A stretch of DNA of 64,000 bases from JBEEJZ01 sp046046915 (lineage in GTDB: Bacteria; Pseudomonadota; Gammaproteobacteria; Burkholderiales; Burkholderiaceae_C), in NCBI GenBank assembly GCA_046046915.1, contig JBJOIT010000002.1, forward strand, positions 66,451 to 130,450, read 5' to 3'. Of this stretch, positions 53,677 through 62,407 are shown piece by piece (within the stretch, counting starts at the first letter, position 1; the number at the start of each line of letters is the position of its first letter). The notes beneath the pieces were generated by a model. That model searched no databases and was not told the origin of the DNA. It saw nothing but the letters and a program-made list of their open reading frames with translations. The position numbers and the translations under genes are program-made.

Positions 53677-55968
53677 TCACAAGGTGTCAGTGAAGCTACG
53701 CAGCTTGTCGGAACGGCTGGGGTGCTTGAGCTTGCGCAGTGCCTTGGCTTCGATTTGACGGATACGTTCGCGGGTCACATCGAACTGTTTTCCGACCTCT
53801 TCCAGGGTGTGATCGTTGTCCATTTCGATGCCGAATCGCATGCGCAGCACCTTGGCTTCGCGCGGGGTCAGGCTGTCGAGGATGTCTTTCACAACGTCGC
53901 GTAGACCGGCCTGCATGGCGGCTTCCATCGGGGCGGTATTGGCGCTGTCTTCAATGAAGTCGCCCAGGTGGCTGTCGTCGTCGTCCCCGATGGGCGACTC
54001 CATGGAGATCGGCTCCTTGGCAATCTTCATGATCTTGCGGATCTTGTCCTCAGGAATTTCCATGCGCTCGGCCAAGACGCTGGCATCCGGCTCAAAGCCA
54101 AACTCCTGCAGGTGCTGCCGGCTGATGCGGTTCATCTTGTTGATGGTCTCGATCATGTGCACGGGGATGCGGATGGTGCGAGCCTGATCGGCAATCGAGC
54201 GCGTAATGGCCTGTCGGATCCACCAGGTGGCATAGGTCGAGAATTTGTAGCCGCGACGGTATTCGAACTTGTCCACGGCTTTCATCAGGCCGATATTGCC
54301 TTCCTGAATCAGGTCCAGGAATTGAAGGCCACGGTTGGTGTATTTTTTGGCAATGGAGATCACCAGGCGCAAGTTGGCCTCGATCATCTCTTTCTTGGCA
54401 CTGCGCGAGGCCGCCTCGCCTGCATTCATGCGCTTGTTGATGTCTTTCAGATGATCGAGTGGCACCACCACGCGCGTCTGGATGTCATTGAGCTTTTGCT
54501 GCAAATCCTGTACGGGCGGGATGTTGCGGCCCATGATGGCACTCCAGGGCTTGCCAGCCGCCGCCTGTTTTTCAATCCACTTCAGGTTGAGCAATTGACT
54601 TGGGGCGGGTTTGCCTGCTTTATCGCGTCCGCTGAATTCGGCGATGAAGTTTTCCTGGGAGTAGCCGCATTTGTCCACAATGATGCGCCGCAGTTCGCGC
54701 TCTTTCTTGCGGATGTCGTCAACTTGGCCTCGGACCATGTCACACAGCTTCTCAATGGCCTTGGCGGTGAAGCGTATGGTCATCAGCTCGTCGGAGAGCG
54801 CCCGCTGTGCCTTCATGTAGGCGGGTGTGCCGTAGCCTTCTTTTTCGAAGATCTGATGCATCTTCTCGAAGTTTTCACGGATGCGATCAAATCGGGCCAT
54901 GGCCTCGCGTTTGAGCTCTTCGAGCTTTTTGGTCAGGGCTTTGGAGCCGCCCTTGCCGTCGTCGTCGTCTTCGGCATCGAACTCGTCAAAGTCTTCTTCG
55001 GCCACGTAGTCGTCGGCCTCGTTCGGGTTAGAGAAGCCGTCCACGATCGTGGTGATCACGACTTTGCCTTCGCGGATGTCTTCACCCAGGCGCAAGATTT
55101 CGTCGATCGTGGCAGGCGATGCACTGATGGCTTCCATCATCGCCATCAGGCCACCTTCAATGCGCTTGGCGATTTCAATTTCGCCTTCACGGGTGAGCAG
55201 CTCCACGGTTCCCATTTCGCGCATATACATGCGCACGGGGTCGGTGGTACGGCCAAATTCGCTATCAACGGTGGAGAGCGCGGCTTCGGCCTCTTCTTCG
55301 GCTTCTTCTTCCGTCGCCGTGGTAGGGCCAGTATTGTTGAGGAGCAAGGTCTCGGCGTCAGGCGTTTGCTCATAGACGGCCACACCCATGTCGTTCAACA
55401 TGGTGTTCACAACCTCTAGCGTCTCGGCATCGACCAGCTTGTCGGGCAGGTGGTCGGAGATTTCGCCGTGGGTCAGGTAGCCACGTGTCTTGCCTAGCTT
55501 GATCAATGCCTTGAGGCGCTGGCGGCGCTTGGCCAGGTCTTCTTCGGACAAAACGGTTTCATCCAGGCCAAATTCCTTCATCAAGGCACGCTCTTTGGCC
55601 TTGCTGATCTTCATGCGCAGGGGTTTGACCTTTTCGCCAGTCGCGACCACCTCTGGTTCACCGACCAAATCTTCCTCAATGTCAGCCATGTCGAGGTCGT
55701 CACCACCGCCCTCATCATCCTTGGCTTTGCCCTTAGGCTTAGGCCCACGCTTCGCGCCGGTTTTGGGCTTCTCCGCAGCGTCTGCGGTCTTGGCAGGGCG
55801 CCCTGCTTTTTTCTTGGCCGGGGCGGCTTCGTCTGCGGGCAGGGTCGCGACTGAAACCGCGGCGACTTCTTTGGCCACCTTTACGGCTTTGGCTGTGGTC
55901 TTGGTGGCAGCTGGGGTCTTGACGACTTCGACGGCCTCGGCAGAGGCGGGGGCAGACTTTTTAGGCAT
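53677..55968 (-). CDS. rpoD: RNA polymerase primary sigma factor (sigma-70)
   Basis: A 763-residue sigma-70. After a Lys/Ala-rich N-terminal extension of about 100 residues, region 1.1 (KALIKLGKTRGYLTHGEISD), region 1.2 (DPVRMYMREMGTVELLTREG), an acidic non-conserved region, region 2 (RLVISIAKKYTNRGLQFLDL, EYRRGYKFSTYATWWIRQAI) and region 4 (TLEEVGKQFDVTRERIRQIE) follow. The extension has AT-hook-like AGRPAK and KRGPKPKGK. ATG 55968 is preferred over a frame start 31 codons earlier. It lies 258 bases after dnaG on the same strand, part of the macromolecular synthesis operon without rpsU in view. Confidence 0.97.
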   Translation of the reverse strand: MPKKSAPASAEAVEVVKTPAATKTTAKAVKVAKEVAAVSVATLPADEAAPAKKKAGRPAKTADAAEKPKTGAKRGPKPKGKAKDDEGGGDDLDMADIEEDLVGEPEVVATGEKVKPLRMKISKAKERALMKEFGLDETVLSEEDLAKRRQRLKALIKLGKTRGYLTHGEISDHLPDKLVDAETLEVVNTMLNDMGVAVYEQTPDAETLLLNNTGPTTATEEEAEEEAEAALSTVDSEFGRTTDPVRMYMREMGTVELLTREGEIEIAKRIEGGLMAMMEAISASPATIDEILRLGEDIREGKVVITTIVDGFSNPNEADDYVAEEDFDEFDAEDDDDGKGGSKALTKKLEELKREAMARFDRIRENFEKMHQIFEKEGYGTPAYMKAQRALSDELMTIRFTAKAIEKLCDMVRGQVDDIRKKERELRRIIVDKCGYSQENFIAEFSGRDKAGKPAPSQLLNLKWIEKQAAAGKPWSAIMGRNIPPVQDLQQKLNDIQTRVVVPLDHLKDINKRMNAGEAASRSAKKEMIEANLRLVISIAKKYTNRGLQFLDLIQEGNIGLMKAVDKFEYRRGYKFSTYATWWIRQAITRSIADQARTIRIPVHMIETINKMNRISRQHLQEFGFEPDASVLAERMEIPEDKIRKIMKIAKEPISMESPIGDDDDSHLGDFIEDSANTAPMEAAMQAGLRDVVKDILDSLTPREAKVLRMRFGIEMDNDHTLEEVGKQFDVTRERIRQIEAKALRKLKHPSRSDKLRSFTDTL

Positions 55969-56177
55969 GGCGCGGTCTTTCACAAACGCTGGTCGTCTTG
56001 GAGACGTGACACGGTTTTTATGGAGATGGAGTTCGCAAGGCGTGCGGACTCTCAAAAGCAAGATGTGAGGGCGAACATTTGGTATGCAACCCTTGCGGTA
56101 AATTGGCCGGTCGCTGATTTTTCGACGTGTGGCCGGGTCCGGAGGTGTTGCTGTCGCTCTTGCCAGAAAAGCCTCGG

Positions 56178-56183
56178 ATTATA
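56178..56183 (-). promoter_or_regulatory. Possible -10 element for rpoD
   Basis: On the minus strand TATAAT lies about 210 bases upstream of the rpoD ATG, in the 258-base dnaG-rpoD gap. No good -35 is seen 17 bases before it, so the call is weak. It would give rpoD a promoter independent of dnaG, as known in other bacteria. Confidence 0.4.
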
Positions 56184-56226
56184 CCGTTCGTCCTGGTGAT
56201 GGCCCTTTAGCTCCCCCAGGATACCT

Positions 56227-58113
56227 TTAGGCCAGTGCGTTGTTTGCGCCGGCCTCCAACGCTCGCCGGCGTGTTTGCAGTGACCTGTAGCGTTGAAGTG
56301 CCGAGGGGTCAGTTCGCGAGGCCTCGATGGCCTGTGTTTCTTGCTCTTTCAGCTGTTCAATCAACATGCGGTCTAACAGCCCCCTGAGCTCCTGCTCGGA
56401 TTCGCCGCTGTTGTCATTGGCCTGCAATGCCTCGCCAGACATCAGTTTCAGTGCCAGTGGCTCAGAGGGATGATTCCTCAACCCCTCCCTCAAGGCACCC
56501 CAGGGTTGCGGGCCGTGCTCGTGCAGCTGAGATTCAAGCCAAGCAAACAGGCTACCGTGAGGCTCAGGCAGTGCGCACAGCATGGCATGGTCTTCGCCCG
56601 ACAGCTGATCCCAGCGTGCATGATCGCCCAGCAATACCCGGCTGGCATGGTCTGCGCGGCTCACGGGTGGCAGGCGGGCGTTGCTTCGGCGCGTGTAGGT
56701 GGATCGGTAGGTGGGGGTGTAGCCGTCCAGCGCGGCAAATGCGTCCGGGTGGCTGTCGGTCTCGCCTGGCGCCTTGGCATGTCGACGTCTGTAGGGCTCT
56801 CTTTGGCGTGAGCCGCTTTTGGGTAACCAGAGCTCACTGAGTTCCCGTGTGCTGAGTTGCACCAAGTCAGCCAGATCTCCCAACAGCTGGCGCTTGAGTG
56901 CGCCGTCGGGCAGCGCCATCCAAAGGGGTTGCGCGTTGCTGGCAAGGTGGGCACGGCCCTCGTGGGTATTGAGGTCGCAGCCCTCGCGAGCCGCTTCGAT
57001 CAAGAAACGACTCAGAGGGGTCGCCTCGTTCACGCATCGCGCGAACGCTTCGGCACCATGCTCACGGATGAAACTGTCCGGGTCGTGTTCGGCGGGTAAA
57101 AACAGAAATTTCACCGTGCGTACGTCTGTGGCGTAGGGAAGGGCGCCATCCAACGCCTTGCGCGCCGCACGTTGACCCGCAGCATCGCCGTCGAAGCTGA
57201 ACACCACCGAGTCTGTGAATCGGAACAGCTTTTGGACGTGTTCGGTCGTGCAAGCCGTTCCCAGGGTGGCGACCGTGTTGGGAAAACCCAGCTGTGCCAG
57301 GGCCACCACATCCATGTAGCCCTCTGTGACCAAGACATAGCCAGCCTCGCGCAGGGCTTGTCGGGCCTCGAAGAGCCCGTAGAGCTCCCGCCCTTTGCTG
57401 AAAACGGGGGTTTCAGGCGAGTTGAGGTACTTGGGCTTGTCATCGCCCAGCACACGGCCCCCGAAGCCTATGCAATCTCCTTTGACGTTGCGGATAGGAA
57501 ACATCACCCGGTCACGAAAGCGGTCGTAACGTTTATCGTCATCTTCGTTGACGATGACCAGTCCGGACTCCACCAGCATGGCGTCGTCGTAATGGGGAAA
57601 GACGCTGGCCAGGCTGCGCCATCCCTCGGGTGCATAGCCAAGGCCAAACTGTCGGGCGATCTCGCCGCTCAGGCCTCGGCCCTTGAAGTAGGCAATCGCT
57701 CTGGGCGATTCTTTGAGGTGCTTGCGATAGGCTTCTGCTGCTTCTTCGAGCACATCGCTGAGGCTGGCCTGCTTTTGCCGCTGCTCGGCCGCACGTGCCC
57801 TGTCTTGTGGCGCAATATCCTCTTCGGGGACCTGCAGTCCATATTGTTGGGCCAGGTCCTTGACGGCTTCAACAAAGTTCATCCCCGCGTGCTCCATCAG
57901 AAAACTGATGGCGTTTCCGCTTTTACCGCACCCAAAGCAGTGATAAAACTGTTTGGCAGGACTGACTGAGAAGGAGGGAGACTTCTCTCCGTGAAATGGG
58001 CACAGGCCCATGTAATTGGCGCCGCCCTTTTTGAGTTGGACGTAGCGGCCAACGATCTCGACCACGTCTGAGCGTGCGATCAGTTCTTGCAGAAATGTCT
58101 GGGGAATGCTCAC
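56227..58113 (-). CDS. dnaG: DNA primase
   Basis: A 628-residue primase. The N-terminal zinc-binding domain is CPFHGEKSPSFSVSPAKQFY followed by HCFGCGKSG. The Toprim core carries LVTEGYMDVVALAQLGFPNT and VVFSFDGDAAGQRAARKAL. The C-terminal helicase-binding domain is divergent and rich in Arg/Gln (LLDRMLIEQLKEQETQAIEA). It makes RNA primers at the fork. It lies upstream of rpoD on the same strand. Confidence 0.96.
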   Translation of the reverse strand: MSIPQTFLQELIARSDVVEIVGRYVQLKKGGANYMGLCPFHGEKSPSFSVSPAKQFYHCFGCGKSGNAISFLMEHAGMNFVEAVKDLAQQYGLQVPEEDIAPQDRARAAEQRQKQASLSDVLEEAAEAYRKHLKESPRAIAYFKGRGLSGEIARQFGLGYAPEGWRSLASVFPHYDDAMLVESGLVIVNEDDDKRYDRFRDRVMFPIRNVKGDCIGFGGRVLGDDKPKYLNSPETPVFSKGRELYGLFEARQALREAGYVLVTEGYMDVVALAQLGFPNTVATLGTACTTEHVQKLFRFTDSVVFSFDGDAAGQRAARKALDGALPYATDVRTVKFLFLPAEHDPDSFIREHGAEAFARCVNEATPLSRFLIEAAREGCDLNTHEGRAHLASNAQPLWMALPDGALKRQLLGDLADLVQLSTRELSELWLPKSGSRQREPYRRRHAKAPGETDSHPDAFAALDGYTPTYRSTYTRRSNARLPPVSRADHASRVLLGDHARWDQLSGEDHAMLCALPEPHGSLFAWLESQLHEHGPQPWGALREGLRNHPSEPLALKLMSGEALQANDNSGESEQELRGLLDRMLIEQLKEQETQAIEASRTDPSALQRYRSLQTRRRALEAGANNALA

Positions 58114-58162
58114 ACTGACTATTGTGGCTCAGGAGCAGCGACTTGCTGCTCTGTCCACTCGT

Positions 58163-58185
58163 GCGAGCTGCATTGCGCAGCTCGC
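58163..58185. terminator. Hairpin between SDR gene and dnaG
   Basis: A perfect nine-pair stem GCGAGCTGC/GCAGCTCGC with a five-base loop, 10 bases beyond the SDR stop (minus strand). No U-tract is present, so it may be a factor-dependent terminator or RNA-stabilising hairpin. Confidence 0.45.
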
Positions 58186-58194
58186 AGGGACGGT

Positions 58195-58953
58195 TTAGCG
58201 TGGCGCCAAGCGAATGGCGCCATCCAGACGAATTACTTCACCGTTGAGCATGTCGTTTTCGATGATGTGCTTGGCCAGCTTGGCGTAATCTTGTGGTGTC
58301 CCCAGACGTGAAGGGAAGGGAACTGCAGCGGCCAGCGCGTCTTGCACATCCTGTGGCATGCCAAACATCATGGGTGTGCCAAAAATGCCGGGTGCAATCG
58401 TCATGTTGCGAATGCCAGAGCGCGCCAGGTCGCGGGCGATAGGCAGGGTCATGCCCACAACGCCACCTTTGGAGGCGCTGTAGGCTGCTTGGCCGATTTG
58501 CCCGTCATAGGCCGCCACGGAGGCTGTGGATATCAACACGCCGCGCTCACCGGTTGACTCGGGTTCGTTCTTGGCCATGGCTTCGGCGGACAGACGAATC
58601 ATGTTGAAGCTGCCGAGCAGATTGACCTGTAGCACCTTGGAAAACACCCCCAAAGAGTGAGATCCATTTTTACCCACTGTTTTTTCAGCGGGCGCAATGC
58701 CTGCACAGTTGATCAAGCCCATGAACTTGCCAAGTGACACGGCCTTGGCCACCACCGCTTGACCATCTGCTTCGGAGCTGACATCACACTTCACGAAAGC
58801 CCCACCGATGTCCTTTGCGACAGCTTCGCCTTTTTCGACTTGCATGTCGGCAATCACGACCGTCGCGCCGTTCGCTGCCAGCATGCGTGCCGTGCCTTCA
58901 CCCAGGCCAGATGCGCCACCTGTGACGACGAATACCTTGCCGGAAATATCCAT
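58195..58953 (-). CDS. Short-chain dehydrogenase, 3-hydroxyacyl-CoA dehydrogenase type II-like
   Basis: A 252-residue SDR. The NAD loop is VVTGGASGLGEGTARMLAAN; NCAGIAPAEKT is the NAG motif; catalytic Ser-Tyr-Lys lie in ISTASVAAYDGQIGQAAYSASK; APGIFGTPMMFGMPQDVQ follows. The pattern fits HSD10-like 3-hydroxy-2-methylbutyryl-CoA/3-hydroxyacyl-CoA dehydrogenases used in isoleucine and fatty-acid breakdown. ATG 58953 has AAGGAG upstream; the longer frame crosses the operator. An ACGT-rich palindrome directly upstream suggests LiuR-type control. Confidence 0.87.
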   Translation of the reverse strand: MDISGKVFVVTGGASGLGEGTARMLAANGATVVIADMQVEKGEAVAKDIGGAFVKCDVSSEADGQAVVAKAVSLGKFMGLINCAGIAPAEKTVGKNGSHSLGVFSKVLQVNLLGSFNMIRLSAEAMAKNEPESTGERGVLISTASVAAYDGQIGQAAYSASKGGVVGMTLPIARDLARSGIRNMTIAPGIFGTPMMFGMPQDVQDALAAAVPFPSRLGTPQDYAKLAKHIIENDMLNGEVIRLDGAIRLAPR

Positions 58954-58969
58954 GAGAACTCCTTTTGGA

Positions 58970-58991
58970 TTGACGTTAACGTAAACGTCAA
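58970..58991. promoter_or_regulatory. ACGT-rich perfect inverted repeat upstream of the SDR gene (LiuR-like operator)
   Basis: TTGACGTT (58970-58977), six-base spacer AACGTA, then AACGTCAA (58984-58991), a perfect eight-base inverted repeat. It starts 17 bases upstream of the SDR ATG. It resembles the ACGT-containing dyads described for LiuR (MerR family) in branched-chain amino-acid degradation regulons. No merR-type gene is in the window. Confidence 0.55.
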
Positions 58992-59045
58992 TTATGTCTG
59001 AAGCTACATCACGCGGTTTCTGATTCTTAGGGGACGGTAAGCATG

Positions 59046-59072
59046 AAAAAAGGCCAGGGAACCCCTGGCCTT
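59046..59072 (-). terminator. Intrinsic terminator of the molybdenum hydroxylase operon
   Basis: Stem AAGGCCAGGG/CCCTGGCCTT with a three-base loop; on the minus strand it is followed by TTTTTCATG. A second perfect hairpin, GCAGGCC/GGCCTGC at 59081-59100, precedes it, just after the large-subunit stop. Confidence 0.85.
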
Positions 59073-59121
59073 GTGAATCAGCAGGCCTCAATTGGCCTGC
59101 CAAGACGCCGTGAGATTTGTC

Positions 59122-61260
59122 TCAAGCCGTCTTGATCGCCTCCGGAGAAAGCGGCAGCTTGCGCACACGCTTGCCGGTGATGGCAAACACCGCATTGGCG
59201 ATGGCAGGCACCACCAGTGCGGTGGCGGGTTCGCCTATGCCGCCGGGCTTTTCGGTGCTCTTGACCAACACGATGTCGATCTTGGGCGATTCGTGCATGC
59301 GTACGACGGGGTAGTTGTTGAAGTTGGTTTGCTGAACGCGCCCCTTCTCCATGGTGATCTCTTGCATCAGACCTGCCGACATGCCGTACACGATGCTGGA
59401 CTGGATTTGGGCCTCGACGGTGTCCGGATTCACCATTTGCCCCACGTCAGCGGCGACAGTGACCTTGTGGACCTTGACTTCGCCGTTTTTCACCGACACC
59501 TCGGCCACCTGGGCCATGTAGGTGTCGTAGCCTTCCATTAGTGAAATGCCCAGGGCATGGGCGGCAGGCAACTTCTTGCCCCAGCCGGCCTTGGTGGCGG
59601 CTAGCTTCAGTACGTTGGCGAAGCGGGGCTTGTTTTTCAACAGTCCCATGCGGTAGGCGTAGGGATCTTTGCCCGCTGCATGTGCCAGCTCATCGATAAA
59701 GCTTTCGTTGGCGAATGCGTTCATGTTGTGGCTCACCGCGCGCCAATAGCCAACCCGATACCCGGAATCGTGGATCACCAGATCATGCTGGGTGTTGGTG
59801 ATTTCATAAGGGGCGACAGCTGCCTCGGCCATGAAGGGGTCAAACGTGTCCTTGGGCAAGCCGAAAGCACGCTGTGTGATCGACTGCGAGGTGACCTTGA
59901 AATGCATGGCCACGGGCTGACCGTTGCTGTCCAGACCAGCTTCCAATTGATTGACACCCATGGGGCGATAAAAATCGTGGGTCATGTCGTCTTCGCGAGA
60001 CCACAGAACCTTGACTGGCTTGCCAACCGCTTTGGATACCTCGGCTGCCTGAACGATGAAGTCCAACTCCAATCGACGGCCAAAGCCACCACCCAAGAAG
60101 GTGGTTTTGAGTGTCACGTCTTCAGGTTTGATACCCAGGGCGCCTGCAACAGCGCCTTGTGCGCCCTGCTGGAATTGGGTAGGGCCCACCAGCAGGCATT
60201 TGCCATCTTTGAAACTGGCGGTGAAGTTCATGGGTTCCAGCGGAGCGTGCGCTTGCATGGGCGTAACGTACTCTGCCTTGACCACTTTGGCCGCCGATTT
60301 CAGGGCTGCTCCAACATCGCCAGCTGGCTTGCCGATAGGCAAGACCTTGGCATCGGCCGCAGCTTTGCGGGTGCTGGCCAAAATCACCTTGTGATCCAGG
60401 GCGGCTACTGCACCCTCGTTCCAGGTCACGGTCAAGGCTTCACGCGCTTTCTTGGCTCGCCAGTAGGTGTCAGCCACTACTGCCACGCCATCACTGATCT
60501 GGACGACGTCAACCACACCCGGCATTCCCTTGACCTTGCTGGCATCGAAGCTGGCCACCTTGCCGCCAATCACGGGGCATTGCTCAATACTGGCGTAAAC
60601 CATGCCCGGCAATTTGACGTCGATACCAAACTCCGCGGTGCCGTTGGTTTTTGCTGGCGTGTCGAGGCGACGGGTGCGCTTGCCCACCAAGCGAAACTGT
60701 GACGGATCCTTGAGGGTGGGCTTTTCGGGAACGGGCAGACGCGAAGCCGCCGCGGCCAAATGGCCATAACTAGCTTTTTTGCCACCAGGCCCCGTCACAA
60801 AACCCAGGTCTGCTTTCAAGCTTGCACGATCTACGCCCCACTCGTTGGCTGCAGCGCTGATGAGCATCTCTCGCACTTGCGCGCCACCGACCCGAAGCTT
60901 CTCCCAGCCGTCACGCACTGAGGTCGAGCCGCCGGTGATCTGAGCGCCCAGCAAGGCATTTGTATATGCCGCACCGGGCGGCGCGTTCTCGACCTTGATG
61001 CTGCGGATGTCCACGTTGAGCTCTTCTGCGATCAACATGGGCATGGAGGTGTAAACACCTTGCCCCATTTCGGAGCGGGCAGAAATCAGGGTGATGGTGT
61101 TGTCATCGGCAATGTGTACCCACGCATTGGGCGTGAAAACCGTGCCAGCAGCTTGCAGACTTCCGGGCAGGTTCAGGCCCATCAGCAGGCCGCCGGAGGC
61201 AAGTGCAGATGATTTAAGGAAGTTGCGACGTGACGCATTCATGGTTGTGTTCTTTGGCAT
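59122..61260 (-). CDS. Molybdenum hydroxylase large subunit (isoquinoline 1-oxidoreductase beta/aldehyde oxidase-like)
   Basis: A 712-residue molybdopterin-binding subunit. A Tat signal (SRRNFLKSSALASGGLLMG) marks export of the folded cofactor protein. Blocks typical of the IorB/XdhB-like group are ISARSEMGQGVYTSMPMLIA, PMQAHAPLEPMNFTASFKD, TTFLGGGFGRRLELDFIVQ, RAVSHNMNAFANESFIDELA and PGGIGEPATALVVPAIANAV, with the near-C-terminal Glu as catalytic base. It hydroxylates an aldehyde or N-heterocycle with water-derived oxygen. It lies 10 bases after the [2Fe-2S] subunit. The start ATG 61260 has GAGGAGA; the 25-codon extension overlaps the upstream gene. Confidence 0.9.
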   Translation of the reverse strand: MPKNTTMNASRRNFLKSSALASGGLLMGLNLPGSLQAAGTVFTPNAWVHIADDNTITLISARSEMGQGVYTSMPMLIAEELNVDIRSIKVENAPPGAAYTNALLGAQITGGSTSVRDGWEKLRVGGAQVREMLISAAANEWGVDRASLKADLGFVTGPGGKKASYGHLAAAASRLPVPEKPTLKDPSQFRLVGKRTRRLDTPAKTNGTAEFGIDVKLPGMVYASIEQCPVIGGKVASFDASKVKGMPGVVDVVQISDGVAVVADTYWRAKKAREALTVTWNEGAVAALDHKVILASTRKAAADAKVLPIGKPAGDVGAALKSAAKVVKAEYVTPMQAHAPLEPMNFTASFKDGKCLLVGPTQFQQGAQGAVAGALGIKPEDVTLKTTFLGGGFGRRLELDFIVQAAEVSKAVGKPVKVLWSREDDMTHDFYRPMGVNQLEAGLDSNGQPVAMHFKVTSQSITQRAFGLPKDTFDPFMAEAAVAPYEITNTQHDLVIHDSGYRVGYWRAVSHNMNAFANESFIDELAHAAGKDPYAYRMGLLKNKPRFANVLKLAATKAGWGKKLPAAHALGISLMEGYDTYMAQVAEVSVKNGEVKVHKVTVAADVGQMVNPDTVEAQIQSSIVYGMSAGLMQEITMEKGRVQQTNFNNYPVVRMHESPKIDIVLVKSTEKPGGIGEPATALVVPAIANAVFAITGKRVRKLPLSPEAIKTA

Positions 61261-61270
61261 GGTGTTCTCC

Positions 61271-61735
61271 TCAGGCTTTGCGCATGGCTGCAGCAGCATC
61301 TTTGATCGCCGCTTTGATGCGGGGATAGGTGCCACAACGGCAGATATTGCCGCTCATCGCTGCATCAATGTCTGCATCGCTTGGGTTTTTGTTGCCGGCC
61401 AGGAGGGCTGCGGCACTCATGAGTTGTCCGGATTGGCAGTAACCACACTGAGGCACGTCGTGCTTGATCCACGCCACTTGAAGTGGGTGGGTATTGTTTT
61501 TAGACAGGCTTTCGACGGTCGAAATCTTTTTGCCCGAGGTTGCTGACAGAGGGGTTTGGCAGGACCGAACGGGTTTGCCATCAAGATGCACTGTACAAGC
61601 GCCACACAGGGCGGCACCACAACCAAACTTGGTACCCGTCAAACCCAACTCATCACGCACAACCCAAAGCAAGGGTGTGTCTGGCTCTGATTGGGCCTGC
61701 ACAGGCCGGCCATTGATCTGAAAACTCACGCTCAT
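61271..61735 (-). CDS. Molybdenum hydroxylase [2Fe-2S] small subunit (IorA-like)
   Basis: A 154-residue iron-sulfur subunit. The plant-type cluster is GCGAALCGACTVHLDGKPVR followed by SC; the second cluster motif is PQCGYCQSGQLMSAAALL with NICRCGTYPRIKAAI. It passes electrons from the molybdenum site, here probably to a periplasmic cytochrome, since no FAD subunit is present. It has no signal, so it is presumably exported with the Tat-tagged large subunit. ATG 61735 is chosen over 61741 because GGAG is six bases upstream of it. Confidence 0.92.
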   Translation of the reverse strand: MSVSFQINGRPVQAQSEPDTPLLWVVRDELGLTGTKFGCGAALCGACTVHLDGKPVRSCQTPLSATSGKKISTVESLSKNNTHPLQVAWIKHDVPQCGYCQSGQLMSAAALLAGNKNPSDADIDAAMSGNICRCGTYPRIKAAIKDAAAAMRKA

Positions 61736-61861
61736 AAACATCTCCGATGGTTGGGCTCAAGCACCGCGCAAAAGCCACTTTTGTTTTCCGGTCACCACGT
61801 TACGCATCCAATTCCTTATATTTGTGAGGGTTTCTACCTAGAGGGAGCAAAAATTATCAAA

Positions 61862-61882
61862 TTGCGACACTTTTTGTCACAA
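61862..61882. promoter_or_regulatory. Imperfect inverted repeat upstream of the molybdenum hydroxylase
   Basis: TTGCGACA (61862-61869), five-base spacer, TGTCACAA (61875-61882); one mismatch in eight. It lies about 127 bases upstream of the small-subunit start in an otherwise featureless AT-richer gap. The binding protein is unknown. Confidence 0.35.
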
Positions 61883-61989
61883 GTTTTGTCGACTGGTAAG
61901 CTGATGTGAGCGCGACAAGTATTTGCCAAGCCACCTTGGTAGTATTGGATAAAGCTCGCCGCGCCGCCTGGCTGGTCTATTTTTGTTGG

Positions 61990-61995
61990 TATACT
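61990..61995 (+). promoter_or_regulatory. Probable -10 element of tRNA-Val
   Basis: TATACT lies 21 bases upstream of the tRNA-Val 5' end, a normal distance for a stable-RNA promoter. A clear -35 is not visible. Confidence 0.45.
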
Positions 61996-62015
61996 CTTAG
62001 TCTTCGAACAAACGA

Positions 62016-62092
62016 AGGCGCGTAGCTCAGCTGGTTAGAGCACCACCTTGACATGGTGGGGGTCGTTGGTTCGAGTCCAATCGCGCCTACCA
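62016..62092 (+). tRNA. tRNA-Val (anticodon GAC)
   Basis: A 77-nt cloverleaf including encoded CCA. Acceptor stem AGGCGCG/CGCGCCT, D arm TAGCTCAGCTGGTTAGAGC, anticodon arm CCACCTTGACATGGTGG with loop giving GAC, and T arm GTTGGTTCGAGTCCAAT. The 3' part is a frequent integration target; accessory-looking genes follow. Confidence 0.95.
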
Positions 62093-62094
62093 AC

Positions 62095-62137
62095 AAAACC
62101 CTTGCAAGTCATTGATTTGCAAGGGTTTTTTATTTTT
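62095..62137 (+). terminator. Intrinsic terminator of tRNA-Val
   Basis: A 13-pair stem AAAACCCTTGCAA/TTGCAAGGGTTTT with a nine-base loop, followed by TTATTTTTT. Confidence 0.9.
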
Positions 62138-62407
62138 TGGTCTCGAAGGTCAGAGGCTAGATTACTGCCAGTATGAAATTTGTATGAAGACCTGAATGTG
62201 ACTCGATTGTTTCTGTTGACACCTTTTGAGCAAAACCCTGCTTTCGACGTGTTAAGCAACTGTCGGCTTTAAGTCACAGGTAACGATCATGGCGTTACTT
62301 CGCCGCTGTGGAAGCAGAGTGTCGTCCGACAAGCTCCGGCGCCAAACACCTGACTGTGTGCCAGTAACATACCCGCATCAGTCTCGCCTCCTTCGGTTCA
62401 CTTTCCC
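62138..62407. other. Non-coding gap between tRNA-Val and the NERD gene
   Basis: About 270 bases with no convincing gene or RNA. The only open frame of note lies antisense to tRNA-Val (see rejected items). Base composition is more mixed than in neighbouring genes. It may contain the junction of an integrated element, but no direct repeat of the tRNA 3' end is visible here. Confidence 0.5.

Noticed and set aside
53968..55419. 483-codon plus-strand open frame
   Set aside because: Antisense shadow of rpoD; rpoD motifs are complete on the other strand.
62035..62259. Open frame antisense to tRNA-Val containing GRRDWTRTNDPHHV
   Set aside because: This is the familiar spurious peptide produced by reading tRNA-Val backwards; it covers the tRNA and its terminator and has no ribosome site.
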